Notes: generated by a model from the letters alone, not told the origin. 64,000 bases of DNA from Bemisia tabaci (GCF_918797505.1 NC_092797.1:30207372-30271371), one strand, 5' to 3'; shown: positions 1 through 11,411, counted from the stretch's first letter. A program made the numbers and translations.

Positions 1-400
1 CCTTAATTTTTTTATACGCAAAATAAACATCTTCCAAGTACATTTAGTTGTACGAGGATAATCCCGAAAGTTCTGCACGTTTTGCTCTTATTTCAAAACT
101 ATTAGAAATAGAATAAATTCAATTAGATACGCATATGAGGCATACTCTCAGCTTTAATTTCAGCCCAAGTTTTTAAAAATCGGATGGACAAGACGCTCAG
201 GAGGTCATTTCTCCCGCGCCGAAATCGATGCTTTTCCCGCCACATCGAAAAGTGGCATATTTGACACAGAAACGGAGCGAGACATCATCCTTGAAAGAGC
301 TTCTTCTGTTAGTGCGCCTTCATTTTTTTAAAACGCAAAATAAACATCCTCCAAGTACATTTAGTTGTACGAGGGTAATCCCAAACGTCCTGCGCGCGTG
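1..400. repeat. Direct repeat pair about 316 bp apart
   Basis: Bases 1-85 and 317-400 are two diverged direct copies. Both contain ACGCAAAATAAACATC, then CCAAGTACATTTAGTTGTACGA and TAATCCC. The copy at 1-85 starts at the window edge, so the unit may continue to the left. The spacer carries no recognisable gene. This may be the end of a tandem array or two copies of a dispersed repeat. Confidence 0.75.
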
Positions 401-422
401 CTAAGTACACAATTCAATCTTC

Positions 423-1159
423 GACACTCTTTTGATCGACACAGATATATCGAAACTTTTTTCGTCGACATACTTTCCATCGAAAAATGTTTCATCGGCA
501 TAGTTTTCTCGACGTATTTTCAATCGACATACATCCGATTGACATTGTTTACATCGGCTCGTCATTTGGCTTGTGCAAGTTGCAAGAGGCGACAATGCAA
601 GGCAAGACACTCTTTTGATCGACACAGATAGATCGACATTTTTTTCGTCGACATACTTCCCATCGAAAAAATTTTCATCGACATAGTTTTCTCGACGTAT
701 TTTCAATCGACATATATCCGATTGGCATTGTTTACATCATCGCGTCACTTTGGCTTGTGCATGTTGCAAGAAGCGACAATGTAAGGCAAGACACTCTTTC
801 GATCGACACAGATAGATCGACATTTCTTTCGTCGACATACTTTCCATCGAAAAATTTTTCATCGACATAGTTTTCTCGACGTATTTTCAATCGACATATA
901 TCCGATTGACATTGTTTACATCATCGCGTCACTTTGGCTTGTGCATGTTGCAAGAAGCGACAATGTAAGGCAAGACACTCTTTCGATCGACACAGATAGA
1001 TCGACATTTCTTTCGTCGACATACTTTCCATCGAAAAATTTTTCATCGACACAATTTTCTCGACGTATTTTCAATCGACATACATCCGATTGACATTGTT
1101 TCCATCGGCTCGTCACTTCGGCTTGTGCAAGTTGCAAGAGGCGACAATGCAAGGCAAGA
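423..1159. repeat. Tandem array, about 4 units of 183-184 bp
   Basis: The motif GACACTCTTTYGATCGACAC recurs at 423, 606, 790 and 974, giving a period of 183-184 bp. Each unit is internally periodic: TCGA-containing words recur every 15-19 bases and alternate with T-rich spacers, which suggests the long unit grew from a shorter one. The second half of each unit holds the non-periodic segment GCTTGTGCAWGTTGCAAGA. Short stop-free frames across the array are by-products of the repetition. Confidence 0.9.
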
Positions 1160-1640
1160 GCCACGAGCGTCGCGATCTCTCGCCGCGGACAGCGTCATCA
1201 TCCGAGTGATGCGTAAGATCCTTGTAATCTCCGAGTAGAAAGTTCCCGTCTCATCGGGCATCTTGCCGATGACTCGACTTGACGAGGCATTACTCTTCCA
1301 TCCTCCACGCACACTTTCTACATCGCCTCGCCGCGCCGCTCGCATTTAATTTTCTAATAGGTGAGCGAATGCAATTAGACAGCTGTTCGGAGCCCCGTCC
1401 ACGAGCCGCGTTTTCCCTGGTTAACAAAAATTATCGTCGTTTCCAACTGGTTTCCTAATTGATTAGGCGGTTGAGGAAATCCAACGGGCCTCGCTGCACA
1501 GTTATTTCGTCAACTTATGATCGTCTCCTCACAGCGAAGACCCTCGCCCAATCACCTCTCCTCCGAGGAAAATCACGTCTTCGAATCATTTTAATGATTT
1601 CCTCGCGATGGCATTGGCGTTTGAAGCTGATTGGAAGCTT
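1160..1640. other. Spacer without a recognisable gene
   Basis: I see no repeat family, splice-bounded exon or RNA gene here. The only open frames are short. Confidence 0.5.
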
Positions 1641-1877
1641 CACTGGGAAAAAAGTCGCTCGGATCCTGAGTCCAGACTCTTAAAAACGTTGACATGAAAA
1701 AATACTCTAGGTTTATTCCGACTTTTTGTTTGAATCAAAAGGAAATCCGCCTAAATCAAAATGCTCGGCTCTTCGTTCCAAGGAAATATCAGATTGAATC
1801 AGGAGTAGTTTTTCTTGGATAATGTTATTAAGAGTCTGGACTCTAGTTCCAAGCGACATTTTTTTTTGTTTTTCGAT
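1641..1877. mobile_element. Diverged CACTGG-family foldback MITE
   Basis: The left end CACTGGGAAAAAA is followed by an arm containing GAGTCCAGACTCTTAAAAAC, and the right arm carries the inverted counterpart AAGAGTCTGGACTCTAG. It matches the CACTGG elements at 2189, 10398, 30757 and 47412. It differs by a GTCGCT block near both ends, so it may be a subfamily. The right CAGTG terminus is not recognisable and no target-site duplication is visible. Confidence 0.7.
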
Positions 1878-2092
1878 GAACAAATTTTGGCTGAAGTTAA
1901 ATGTTTACAACGTGACACATGCAGCGGCTTTATTGGGTTGATTGCGGAACGTGACACATAGCGATAATGCTGTCGTGCTAAGGAGAAATGTTGTATTAAC
2001 TTATGGCCGTTGCCAAAATTCCTCTGATAAAATGTTAATGTTTGAGGAGAGTTATGAACATGTTTTCTTCAAGGTATCCTATACTGTTGGTT

Positions 2093-2188
2093 TACGGAAA
2101 AAAGTGTTAAGGGTTCTCCCCCCCCCCCCCTCCCAAATTTGTGCCAACCCAATTCGTCGGATGACGTGGGTATTTCCGATTAATTGTG
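2093..2188. mobile_element. Truncated CACGG-family element
   Basis: It begins ACGGAAAAAAGTGTTAAGGG and ends in a block matching TATTTCCGATTAATTGTG. This is the left part of the CACGG family, which is complete at 11412-11685. A run of 13 C interrupts it at 2118-2130. It stops exactly where a CACTGG element starts. Confidence 0.65.
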
Positions 2189-2425
2189 CACTGGACAAAA
2201 AAAAAACACATTGGATCTAGAGTTCAGACACTTGAAAACATTGACAAGAAAAAGGACTCTTGATTCAATCAGATTTAAGCTTAGGTAAATCAAAAGGAAA
2301 TCCGTTCAAATTAAGAGGCTTGGTTCTTGAATTAAGCTTACATCTGATTGAATCAAGAGTATTTTTTCTTATCGATGTTTTTAAGAATCTGGACTCTATA
2401 TCCAATATGTTTTTTTTTTCCAGTG
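2189..2425. mobile_element. CACTGG-family foldback MITE
   Basis: It is bounded by CACTGGACAAAA and TTTTTTCCAGTG. Long inverted arms contain ACACATTGGATCTAGAGT and its complement. The length (237 bp) agrees with the other copies. The flanking dinucleotides are TG on the left and TA on the right, so a 2-bp duplication is not clear for this copy. No protein is encoded. Confidence 0.85.
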
Positions 2426-3384
2426 TACTTTAACCAAAAGTAATCAAAGAACACAAATATTTTCATCAGTGTACGCCTCAATTAGGCAACGTCGAAATTT
2501 TCACACGACGTTTTTGCCTGGCACGGTATAGAATGGGCGTCAAGTCGTGTCTTTTGAGTGACTCATCTACATTCACCCAGCCACCTAGTCTGAAGCTGTG
2601 TTTCCAAGCAACTTCAAGTAGGTCGGAGGTCAGCGTTGCTGAGTGACATTTGGTCGACCTAAGTCCTGAGTAAGCTAACAACACGTTTTAGAGGTGGCAC
2701 TGAGGCACTCAGGACGTTGCCCCCGCCCTGGCCCTTGAACGCAAACCAAACGATCCCATTCTCGTGCCCATGCTCATGCTTTTGCGTCGCATGATCCAAG
2801 CACCGAACTTAAGTTTCTTTTTTCGCTTCTCTCTTATTCCGCCGTTGCTGGACTGGTCGCCGGCGCCTCCAATTCGCCGATCCGCAAGGGGACTCGCTTC
2901 GCAGAGTTGAATTACCGACTTTCTTTTCGCGTCGTTTTCCAGATCATTAATTTGATGATCCCGCCACGAATATTTTTTGCTGGGAGAGATTCGATGCTGG
3001 CTGCAGGGAAACAGTAACTACCTTAATACGACAATTGAGATCTTGATTTCACAGGATGCAAGTCAGAACTTGGTTGTTTTATTCGCAAAAAACGAGGTCT
3101 CGGTTTAAGTCAGGCCTCTGTCGTCTTCCTCTATAACGTCGGATGCGGTAAGTCCAAACCTGTGATAGACTTGTGTTGAGATCTGTGCCTGAAATGAGTT
3201 CTTTTCCTCGAGTTAGGTCACCATCAAGTGAACGTGCCGGTGGGGAAAGGGTGTATGAGACGCGTTTACTCGTGTTGGGCACATTTTTTGTGAAAGCCCT
3301 GTCAACACAAGCAAGAGTTCAGTTCCGTAAACCCATCCCTGTTTGGACAAGGCTTTCCACTTATAAAAAACGAACGAAAAAATT
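2426..3384. other. Spacer without a recognisable gene
   Basis: Apparently unique sequence. Open frames are short and show no recognised family. No foldback or tandem structure was seen. Confidence 0.45.
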
Positions 3385-3660
3385 ATGAAAGAACAGACAC
3401 AAATGTGGTTAAAAATTTTAACTTCCACCGCCGCACCGACCGCACTGTATTGGCGCAATGCGTGAGGTATTCATGCAGTCTTGTAGGCGCTATGCGTTTC
3501 ACGCCGACCGCTATTGACCACACTGTTTGGCGCAATGCATGAAGTATTCATGCAGTCTTGTAGGCGCTATGCGTTTCAAGCCGACTACTGCTGACCACAG
3601 TGTGTTTGACGTAATGCGTGAAGTATTCATGCAGTCTTGTAGGCGCTATGCGTTTTATGC
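3385..3660 (+). repeat. Dispersed repeat with three units of about 79 bp
   Basis: TTCATGCAGTCTTGTAGGCG recurs with G of GCAGTC at 3475, 3552 and 3631, a period of 77-79 bp. The array is preceded by a leader starting GAAAGAAC. The leader and array match 58493-58755 in the same orientation. The core AATGCGTGAAGTAT...TTGTAGGCGC is also used in the hairpin at 15862-15939. It is therefore a family and not a local duplication. Confidence 0.85.
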
Positions 3661-4577
3661 CGACCGCCGCGCCGCTCCGTTCCAGGTCAAATTGCGTGTT
3701 TAGTTTCTCTCTTAACTCGACTAATTAAAGGTGTTGTTTCTTGTATCACCGAAAGACGACAAAATTAGAAATTACTGCACTTTTACTCTCAGGGAATGAG
3801 AGATTTTGTCGCCTTTTCTCGTTTGTAATTTATTTTCTGAATCCGATTTTTTTTCTCTCTTTTTTTGAAACCTACATTTAAAACCAATTGCAAAATTTGC
3901 CGCCCCCTAAATTTTGCAGCCATAGGCCGTGGCACTTGTGGCCATCCCCTTAATCTGGCCCTGGTAAGATATGATATTTTTAAAAACAAGTCAGCACTTC
4001 TGTCGTCTGTAATATTTAATTCCATTTAATTTGTCATTGAGAATGGCTTTAAATTGCTCCTAAGACGTTCAAATTTTCAAAACTTTTCCGGGGGAGGCCC
4101 CTCGAACCCCCCTCTGCAGCTGGGGGGTCCCCCCAAACCCTTTAGTCCAAGTCATATATCCTTCTGCGCCTCCCCCCCCCCCGCACAAAAAATTCCTAGT
4201 TCGGTCTTTGCGACTAAATTTTTCATCTGCGAGTTCAGTTCAGTAAAATGGGTGAGAGCTCTTGAGATTTTTATGCCTGCGAATATAAAGCGGACTGAAC
4301 GAAATTTGGCATCCTCGCCTCCACACATTTGAGATCCCTCGACTTATGTCGGTAAGCGTTCGTGCTCTGTCTATAAACACGACCACGAGATAGAGGTGCT
4401 TTGCGTGGTATGCATGGGCAACCCGGCGGAATGGGACCAGAAGCACGTGTCGGCTGTTGACTGGAACCATTATTGCGGGCTCCGGGATTGACTCGTCCCT
4501 GATCTGGGGTCCGAACTGGGAGCAATGCCTTTGCCACCCTCACTGAGCCGAACAGAACATCAAGCCACGTTTTCCTG
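3661..4577. other. Spacer with C-rich patches
   Basis: No gene or complete element recognised. C-rich low-complexity patches occur between about 4090 and 4190. Confidence 0.45.
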
Positions 4578-4585
4578 GTCAACCG

Positions 4586-5004
4586 TAGAGTACCTATATT
4601 GAGAGAGTATGGCCACTGGGCCCCATGGAGAGGCTTAGGACCCAAAAATGGCGGTGCTTTGTTTTGGTTTTTGTAGATGGGAGGGGGGGGGATTGCCAAC
4701 TTTTGACGGTTATCACCAGTTATCACCAACCGCACTTGCTGCCAACCTTACTACATTTAAGATAATTTTTCTCAAAAATTGCACACGATTAGCCTTAAAA
4801 ATATGTAAAGAAGTCGCAATGGTGCATTTGGGTAAATTTCTCGTTACAATAAGCAAAGAAAACTACATTTTGAGTCATTTTGCATTACATTAATTTATGG
4901 CGTCCGCCAATTTTGGGTCCTAAGGGCTCCATTCAGCCTAATATGGCTGAGCCAATCAGAGGTGGTAACACCAGTGGCTATACTCTCTCAATATAGGTAC
5001 TCTA
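4586..5004. mobile_element. TAGAGTACC hAT-like MITE with 8-bp TSD
   Basis: It is bounded by TAGAGTACCTATATTGAG and its inverted copy. The perfect 8-bp direct duplication GTCAACCG occupies 4578-4585 and 5005-5012. A second copy lies at 57382-57788 in the opposite orientation with its own 8-bp duplication. An 8-bp TSD and a TAGAG terminus are characteristic of hAT transposons, so I infer a non-autonomous hAT derivative. It encodes no transposase. Internal open frames are not conserved as coding. Confidence 0.92.
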
Positions 5005-5012
5005 GTCAACCG

Positions 5013-5862
5013 TACTGTTGACCAGGCCGCTCTTTCTCCTACTCACTCGTAAATCTGCGTTTTTCACGAACGTCAACGCACCTCTTTCTCCTTTGTCAGC
5101 CGGTTATCAGCTTGCACAGTTTATTCGTCATTGGCTGGCAGTGAAAGTAATTACACGGATAAAAATACTTCTTCAACACAGGCTGAATTTGATTTGTATG
5201 GAACACGACAACCAGATACTCCGGGCTTGAAAATTTTACTTCAGTCCAAATAACTGAAGTTCGAGACAGCGCGAATCTTACAGTGTGGATGACAACAAAC
5301 TTTGGTTGCCTGAACTAAATTAATTAACTATCAAAATCTGTGAAGTCATGCACTTACACATCGGGCTGGGCGAAAAAAAAAACACTCAACACGCAGTGAC
5401 TTAATATGTCACGAGTGGGAAGGTCCACATTTGAAAATTGTGATATTTTCGGAGGGGGGGGGGGGGGGTTGTGACCCTTCCCCAAGAGTTTTCTTCCTCG
5501 ATGATTAGGGCATCAATCCGGAACATTTTAACTCAATAATTGAAAAAGTTAGGGCTTATCGACCATTTCCTTTGCCCACCTAGGTAGACGGCGTCGTGTT
5601 CTACTGAAGTAGGGAGTTGGATCTTTTCGTGGATCGTGGTGGATAAGCATTTGCATCTCAGCAATGGAGAAATCTCCGTTTTGGTCGGTGCATCCTGTTC
5701 ATTAGCATTTGCCATTAAAAGGAGGATTTGATAAGATTATAGCAGAACATTGCTGCGCACGCGCAACCTTTGATCTTGGCATGGTAAAAGGTCTTTTGGG
5801 CGTCGGAACGCGGGCTTAAACTCGCGGGGCGTCGGCGGTGTCGCGTCGGTCCCTCCCGCGTC
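5013..5862. other. Spacer with a 15-G run
   Basis: No gene recognised. A homopolymer of 15 G lies at 5454-5468. Confidence 0.45.
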
Positions 5863-5866
5863 CGTA

Positions 5867-6119
5867 CTGCCGTACTAAGGAAAAACGCCGCACTAACATT
5901 CGAGAGTTGCCAAATTTCCCTTGATAAAACGTGTGTTTTTGACAGCATACATGTATGTTTCTCCTTGAAATTTTCAGATATTATAGATTGAATAACGTAC
6001 AACGTTGTCTGAAAATTTTGGAAAACAATATTCGCAATTTTCCCAGTGAATTCAAGTTTTATCGGAGGAAACTTGGCAACGTCTGAAGGCTCATACGGCG
6101 TTCTTCCTTAGCGAGGCAG
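5867..6119. mobile_element. CTGCCG-family foldback MITE
   Basis: It starts CTGCCGTACTAAGG and ends in the inverted counterpart CTTAGCGAGGCAG. Subterminal arms contain GTTGCCAAATTTCC and GAAACTTGGCAAC. The length is 253 bp. Flanks are CGTA (5863-5866) and CATA (6120-6123), a near-match to the 4-bp duplications of other copies at 17420, 57106 and 59687. Confidence 0.9.
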
Positions 6120-6123
6120 CATA

Positions 6124-7015
6124 GGTTTGTCTCGTGACTTGCCGTTGCAAGCTCCCAATCTCTCTTGCACCCCCCCCCCCCCCCCCGCGCGGCCGCTTCC
6201 CATTTCCCTGTAGCCCCTCCCGCTACTTACTCACTCCTCGCTTTGTTTGTTTTTATTCCTCGGTCCCGGGTGCTCTCTAACGACTGACTTTCGCCCGGTT
6301 TCAATTTTCTAACACGACCCGCGCTGCTCGAAGAATGGGCTGGACTCGGAGATTAAAGGCAGAGGCGGCTAACAGCTGGCCTCGAACGTCCAGGCTCCAC
6401 CCTGACCCGTTTTCTCCGGTCAAAATACGGAGCAGGAGACGCCAAAATCGGTTCACGGCAACAAATCCTCGTTTCACCGCCCGGTTTCTGGATCCGGCGT
6501 CTTCACCGCGCTCCGGGCTCGAGTGTCGAGTGCAGCCGGCTGCGACCTCGTGGCTTTTTAAATCATGCTGTATGTGCCCCCTTCAATTTTCGAGACGCCC
6601 TCCAAGTGTTGCGAACGGGGCCGTATCGATTGAATACTGCATCCGCTTCAAGAGCAAGAGCATTTCCATTTTGGGCGAAAGTAGTTGGTCTTGGCAGTTG
6701 CAGTCGCATAAACTTATCACCGGGGGGAGGGGGGGGGGGTGTCGGGTCATTTAAAATGAGCATTCGGTGTTTCGTATTATCCCAACTATTCAGTTTGTCA
6801 AACCAAACTTCCGTTCATGCAGCTGAATGTTCGGTTCCGGTGACCAAGTAACCTCGAATTCAAGAAACCGAATATTCGGTTCAAGTGACCGAACCTCTTT
6901 CATTAGTTCTCTTTACCTCACAAGTTTTGGTTGACAAATCGAATATTTGAATGATATGAAAAGCCAAACGGTCCCCTTTCATTGAGACAGAGAAGTAAGC
7001 CAGTACTTCCAACAG
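6124..7015. other. Spacer with a 17-C run
   Basis: A run of 17 C lies at 6170-6186 and a G-rich patch near 6721-6740. Short inverted words based on TTCGGTT occur at 6760-6900. No gene recognised. Confidence 0.4.
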
Positions 7016-7286
7016 CAGGGTGTCTACTAGAGCAGGCTGGCCAGAAATCAGTACTTTTTCAGTACATTCCCAAGAAATTCAGTACCTCCTTAACTGAAAA
7101 ATTCAGTTAATTTCCTGTACCCTCATTCGACGAAATTTGAAAAATTTCAAAATTTTGAATTTCTCGCTCAAATTTGCGACAAAATAGAAAAAATTCCAGA
7201 CCTTCCTGCGGATATTCCGCACTTTTTTAGTACTTCTGGACCGACCTTAAAAAATTAGTACTTTTTCCGGACTCGTAGACACCCTG
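7016..7286. mobile_element. CAGGGTGTCTAC-ended MITE
   Basis: It starts CAGGGTGTCTAC and ends GTAGACACCCTG. The interior has many AGTACT and CCGGA words. An opposite-orientation, 3'-truncated copy is at 18340-18595. The CAGGG terminus resembles hAT ends, but I see no 8-bp duplication (TCCAACAG against AGCATGTA), so the superfamily is uncertain. Confidence 0.8.
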
Positions 7287-8607
7287 AGCATGTATAAGAT
7301 CAAATTACTGACAAGAGCTGTAATGACGTCAGGCACTGGGAAGAGAAGAGGATATAGTGGTATCTAAATGGAGAATAGGAGAGAAAGGGTGGAAAAACGG
7401 GGTAAGTAACCTAACGTCACGTTGAGTCGTCCCCTGAGCACGGATGCACGGCTCGCGACTGCTCGAATCGGCAACAGTGATAAGAAGTTGGGCAGGAGTG
7501 CGATGACTGCTTGTGTGACGTTCAACGACCGACGCGGCGCGGCGCGGCGTGGCGCTAGCGGAGGTGGCGGAGGGCGGCGCGGAGGGGGGTGGGTGCGCGG
7601 GACCGGGACGCCGCGCGCCGCGACGCCCCTGAAGGCTCCTTTGTCGATGAGCGGCGAGCAAGACGCAGACGCGCATGCGCCGAGCACGATCGCTCCATTC
7701 CGATTCAGGATCCGAGCAACGAACTCGACTGATAGCAACAATAAAACCATTGTTTAACCGGGTTCGACCAACTCCAGGCACAATAATAATTATCCTGGGA
7801 CCGGAATATCAAGGCTGAACAGTTAGTTTTCACCGGCCTTGACCTGATTTCCGTCAAGTCGCTCTTGCTCAACCGCCCGCTGGAAGCGAGGTGGAAAAGC
7901 GCCCGGAAAAGCCGGCCATCCCCTGGGAAACCGGGTCTTCGGGCGTCACGCCTTATCATTCTGCAGCGTGGACATCCAACGGCTAGCGCTCGGATCGGGG
8001 AGAATGCCCCGTTTCTTCAACCGTAGCATTCGTTGGAAAATGAGTTGGAGTCGCCGAGTTCAATGACTCGTTTTCAACGATTTTCCACTTTGGTGGAGGA
8101 GAAACTCAACGCCGGGAAAAGAGATTGTTAGTGGTTACTAGATTCCTGATTGTAGGTACATGATGAGGCAGTTCAATAGTCAGCACCTGATTTTAACAGC
8201 GTACTTTATCATGATGCAGATGAACGTAACCGTAGGCTTGATTAATATCAATAGACATCTATGGTACTGACCACTAGATTTCTTGAAAATCTGAGGGCAT
8301 TTAGTAACCACCAAATACTAATCTTTTGCGTCATCCCTGTAGCTCCCTAAAGAGCTCGGATTTTTCCTCTGTCTTACCGTGACGTCAAAATGTTCGGTAT
8401 CGTCGATCGAGAATTACACGAAAAAAAAAAATTGAGTTGGCAGCCCCCCCCCCCCCCCCCGCGCGCGCGAAATGTTAATCATACGTACGTATCACTGTAC
8501 CTACTGCACGTAAGATTGAATTCCTACAAATCTGGTACTGACTATACTAGATTTTCCTGGAAATCATTAAATTATGATACAGCTGAATGACAAAACGGGA
8601 GCATTTG
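7287..8607. other. Spacer with a CpG-rich block and C-run
   Basis: Bases 7500-7650 are very GC- and CpG-rich, with repeated GGCGCGGCGC-like words. This could be a CpG island or first-exon region, but no splice-bounded frame supports a gene. A run of 17 C followed by GCGCGCGC lies at 8444-8468. Open frames on both strands across the GC block are composition artefacts. Confidence 0.4.
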
Positions 8608-8842
8608 GTGGATATCGTTCACTTCAAGTTCGCCTTCAATTTAGCCGTATAAGCAACAAACAAACCTGGGAATGGGGATTAATTATCCATTGAAAAACAC
8701 ACACACGGATCTCGCTCCATAAACTTTAGCAAAGCCAAAAGAGAATTCGTAAACCTATTGAATGATATCGATCACTTCCGGTTCGCCTTCAATTTTACTG
8801 TTTAGGCAACAAACGTACTAGGGAGCGCGAATAAGTACTCGA
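8608..8842 (+). repeat. Diverged direct repeat, two copies 152 bp apart
   Basis: Bases 8608-8690 and 8760-8842 share GATATCG, TCACTTC, GTTCGCCTTCAATTT and GCAACAAAC in the same order. The spacing suggests an old tandem duplication. Confidence 0.65.
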
Positions 8843-9729
8843 AACTCAAAAAGTCTGATATCGCATTCCTGAAGCTTCTAGTGCTTTGATTGAACAAGTC
8901 TGTATATACTTTTCATTCTCTTGGCTATCCCTCAGAAAATTTCAAAGCCGGCACTGAATTTATTTTTTACGAATTTGGAGTGCCAAATAATTATTAAACT
9001 TATTTTGTGACAAAACTTGAAATATAAACGTGTGAAACACTAGTGTATACATGTGATTCGGTTCAATAAGATGCCCTGTGTTAAAGCCAAAGTTCAAGTC
9101 GATTTTCTCTGAAAATCTATTGACTACTTATACTGGGCTATTCTTTTTAAGCAGAGTAGAATTCTAGAGGTGTCGTTCGTTTGCTCGCAACGATGAGTCG
9201 CCACCAAGAGAGGGAAAAATGGAGATCATTTGCAGCTCTATTGAATATTTTCGATTAGTATACCTGCTGAAACTGCTATTTAACTACTGTGAGCGAGGCA
9301 TTTACTTCACTGCAAGCGAATGATAAGAGATGATGAGAATGACACGAAGCGTGGCAGCACGATTTTAGGATTTTCAGCACTGCCGTCCTCATAAAGAACA
9401 CCGGATGAACATTCTAAAGTTGCCACATTTCCCCGGATAAAAAATGTAGTTTTGAGAGGAGCTATGCATGTTTTTCCTCGAAATTTTTAGATATCATACT
9501 ATATATTACAAAATCATAACGTAACGCCTTACAACCTAACGCTGGGCGTGAGCGCTCTCCACTACCCCTTCCACAACGTTATTCCTCTTTGCTAATTCTA
9601 CGCTAACTTCATCCGCTACCCTTTCTCATGCAGAGGCCTTTCTCCACCCCCCACTTTCCCTTTCGGGTTTTCGCCGCTGTTCGTCGAGCATTTGCAGTTT
9701 TCCGACCTGCAGTCCACGCCAGTTTCCTC

Positions 9730-9914
9730 CATAGAGAAAAAAAAGGAGGTGTTTGCATTTCGGGCATCTTGAAATGTTTTGATGATTTGATGACGTGGGT
9801 CGGTACAGCGACGTCCCCTTCGCGCTGTACCGCGCTGTACCGACCTACGTCATCAAATCATCAAAAAATTCCAAGATGCCCGAAATGCAAACACCTCCTT
9901 TTTTTTTCTCTATG
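9730..9914. mobile_element. CATAGAG foldback MITE with 9-bp TSD
   Basis: Two nearly perfect arms of about 80 bp begin CATAGAGAAAAAAAAGGAGG and end in its complement, around a short central segment. The perfect direct duplication AGTTTCCTC flanks it at 9721-9729 and 9915-9923. A 9-bp TSD would fit Mutator-like elements; 8 bp plus one chance base would fit hAT. The high arm identity suggests a recent insertion. It has no coding capacity. Confidence 0.9.
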
Positions 9915-10397
9915 AGTTTCCTCTGCAACTTTGCGAAACGTTCTTTTGTGTTTTGTGTGGTTCAGCTATGTGTTATGCTTTCTTTCTTTCTTTTCTTCCT
10001 TTTTTTTCATTTACTCATGTGATTCCGGTGATTTTCTCAGCGAGTCGCATGGTGATATTTATAAATTTGATTTATAATGATGAAGTAGCATTAGTATTGA
10101 CTCTCTCGGTAAATCCTGAGCGTACATTCTTAATTTCTTTATATTTCACCTCCTTTCATAGTTTGGAAAATCGCTTTTGTCTGTAGATGAGATATAGTCC
10201 CCAGCTGAGCTCACACTATTTAGATTCACCCACGAGGGATTTGCAAAGCGGACCTGGGCCGCGGGCTTGGCCGAGTAGCGGAAAGGGGGCGTAGCCCCGT
10301 AGTTTTTTGAAGAATTGGAAGAAATATTCAGAATTTTCCCAGTTAGTTCGTTTTTCAAAGAAGAAAACATGGCAAAATCTGGAGGCTAATGGTCATA

Positions 10398-10626
10398 CAC
10401 TGGAAGAAAACACATTGGATCTAGAGTCCAGACTGTTAAAAACATCGACAAGAAAAAATACTCTTGATTCAATCGGATTTTTGCTTGAATCAAGAACCAA
10501 GCCTCTTAATTTGAGCGGATTTCCTTTTGATTTATGAGCAAAAATCTGATTAAACAAGAGTTTTTTTTTCTTTTTAATGTTTTCAAGAGTCCGGACTCCA
10601 GATCCAATGTGTTTTTTTTCCCTGAG
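10398..10626. mobile_element. CACTGG-family MITE, TSD TA, nested
   Basis: It runs from CACTGGAAGAAAACAC to TTTTTTTTCCCTGAG. It is flanked by TA at 10396-10397 and 10627-10628, and the interrupted CTGCCG element supplies the empty site with a single TA. Terminal CACTG with a 2-bp duplication fits the CACTA (CMC) superfamily. That assignment is an inference because no transposase is present. Confidence 0.9.
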
Positions 10627-10651
10627 TACGTCGTTTTCCTTAGGACGACAG

Positions 10652-11081
10652 GGTATGGCGCTGGGATATTCAGCAGACGAGTGCGAGCGTATACGTGCGT
10701 CTTGCGAAGGAGAGCGCGCGGCTTCATCTCCCATCTCGGCGGACGAATTCCTAATATTCATTACTTTGTTCGAAAATCTCGATTGTAGGCTGAAGTGGGT
10801 CAGTGACCGGCCAGCTGACATTGTCTGCGAGGAGAGAATGTTCCAAGCCTGAGAGAGACTCCGGCCAATGGGTGCAGGCCGTATCGATAACTGGATATCA
10901 CGGGGCTCGCCGTTCTCCCGCTAACAATCAAAAGGGCTCCTTCCGATCGGATCCACGCCCAACCTCAAAGGTGGATCTAGAGCTTGACTCTAGTTCGGAG
11001 CGTTGCCCCCTATCGGTAAACCAATAGAATCGTGTCGTGCCAAAACCGCTATTGTTCGTTTTTTCCAGTCATGAGTTTTTT
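10652..11081. other. Spacer without a recognisable gene
   Basis: Apparently unique sequence with short overlapping frames only. Confidence 0.4.
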
Positions 11082-11411
11082 CAAGGGAGAAAAGTGTGAG
11101 GGGTTATTTTCTAAAATTGTGGTGGTGCCCCAATTTGTATGATCATATGGGCATTTCCAATTAATTGTGGTGGCACCCCAATTTGTATGTTCATATAGGC
11201 ATTTCCAATTAATTGTGGTGGTACCCCAATTTGTATGATCATATAGGCATTTCCAATTAATTGTGGTGGTACCCCAATTTGTATGATCATATGGGCATTT
11301 CCAATTAATTGTATGGCGGTACCCCAATTTGTATGATCATATGGGCATTTCCAATTAATTGTGGTGGTACCCCAATTTGTATGATCATATGGGCATTTCC
11401 AATTAATTGTG
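11082..11411 (+). repeat. 48-bp tandem array, six units
   Basis: CAATTTGTATGATCATATGG recurs at 11132, 11180, 11227, 11275, 11325 and 11373, a period of 47-50 bp. The unit corresponds to the subterminal part of the CACGG element (CCAATT, GGCATTTCCAATTAATTG, GTGGTGGTACC). The leader at 11082-11111 resembles the element's left end. The array appears to have expanded from inside a transposon end. Confidence 0.88.

Larger units (their letters stand above)
9380..10651. mobile_element. CTGCCG-family element split by two insertions
   Basis: The left half (9380 to about 9510) starts CTGCCGTCCTCATAAAGAAC, and the right half (about 10299-10651) ends CCTTAGGACGACAG. About 790 bp of unrelated sequence separates them. 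The right terminal repeat is further interrupted by a CACTGG element (10398-10626). Joining TCA with TACGTCGTT across that element matches the uninterrupted TCATACGGCGTT of other copies. The copy is therefore older than both insertions. Confidence 0.8.

Noticed and set aside
401..1345. Minus-strand frames with repeated peptide motifs
   Set aside because: The peptide repetition only mirrors the 184-bp DNA array. Frames are not maintained across units.
4271..4735. 154-codon minus-strand frame
   Set aside because: It runs across the boundary of the hAT-like MITE at 4586 into its terminal repeat. A frame spanning an insertion point is unlikely to be coding.
7329..7781. Overlapping frames on both strands in a GC-rich block
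   Set aside because: Stops are rare in GC-rich DNA. Frames overlap on both strands and no domain or splice pair is visible.
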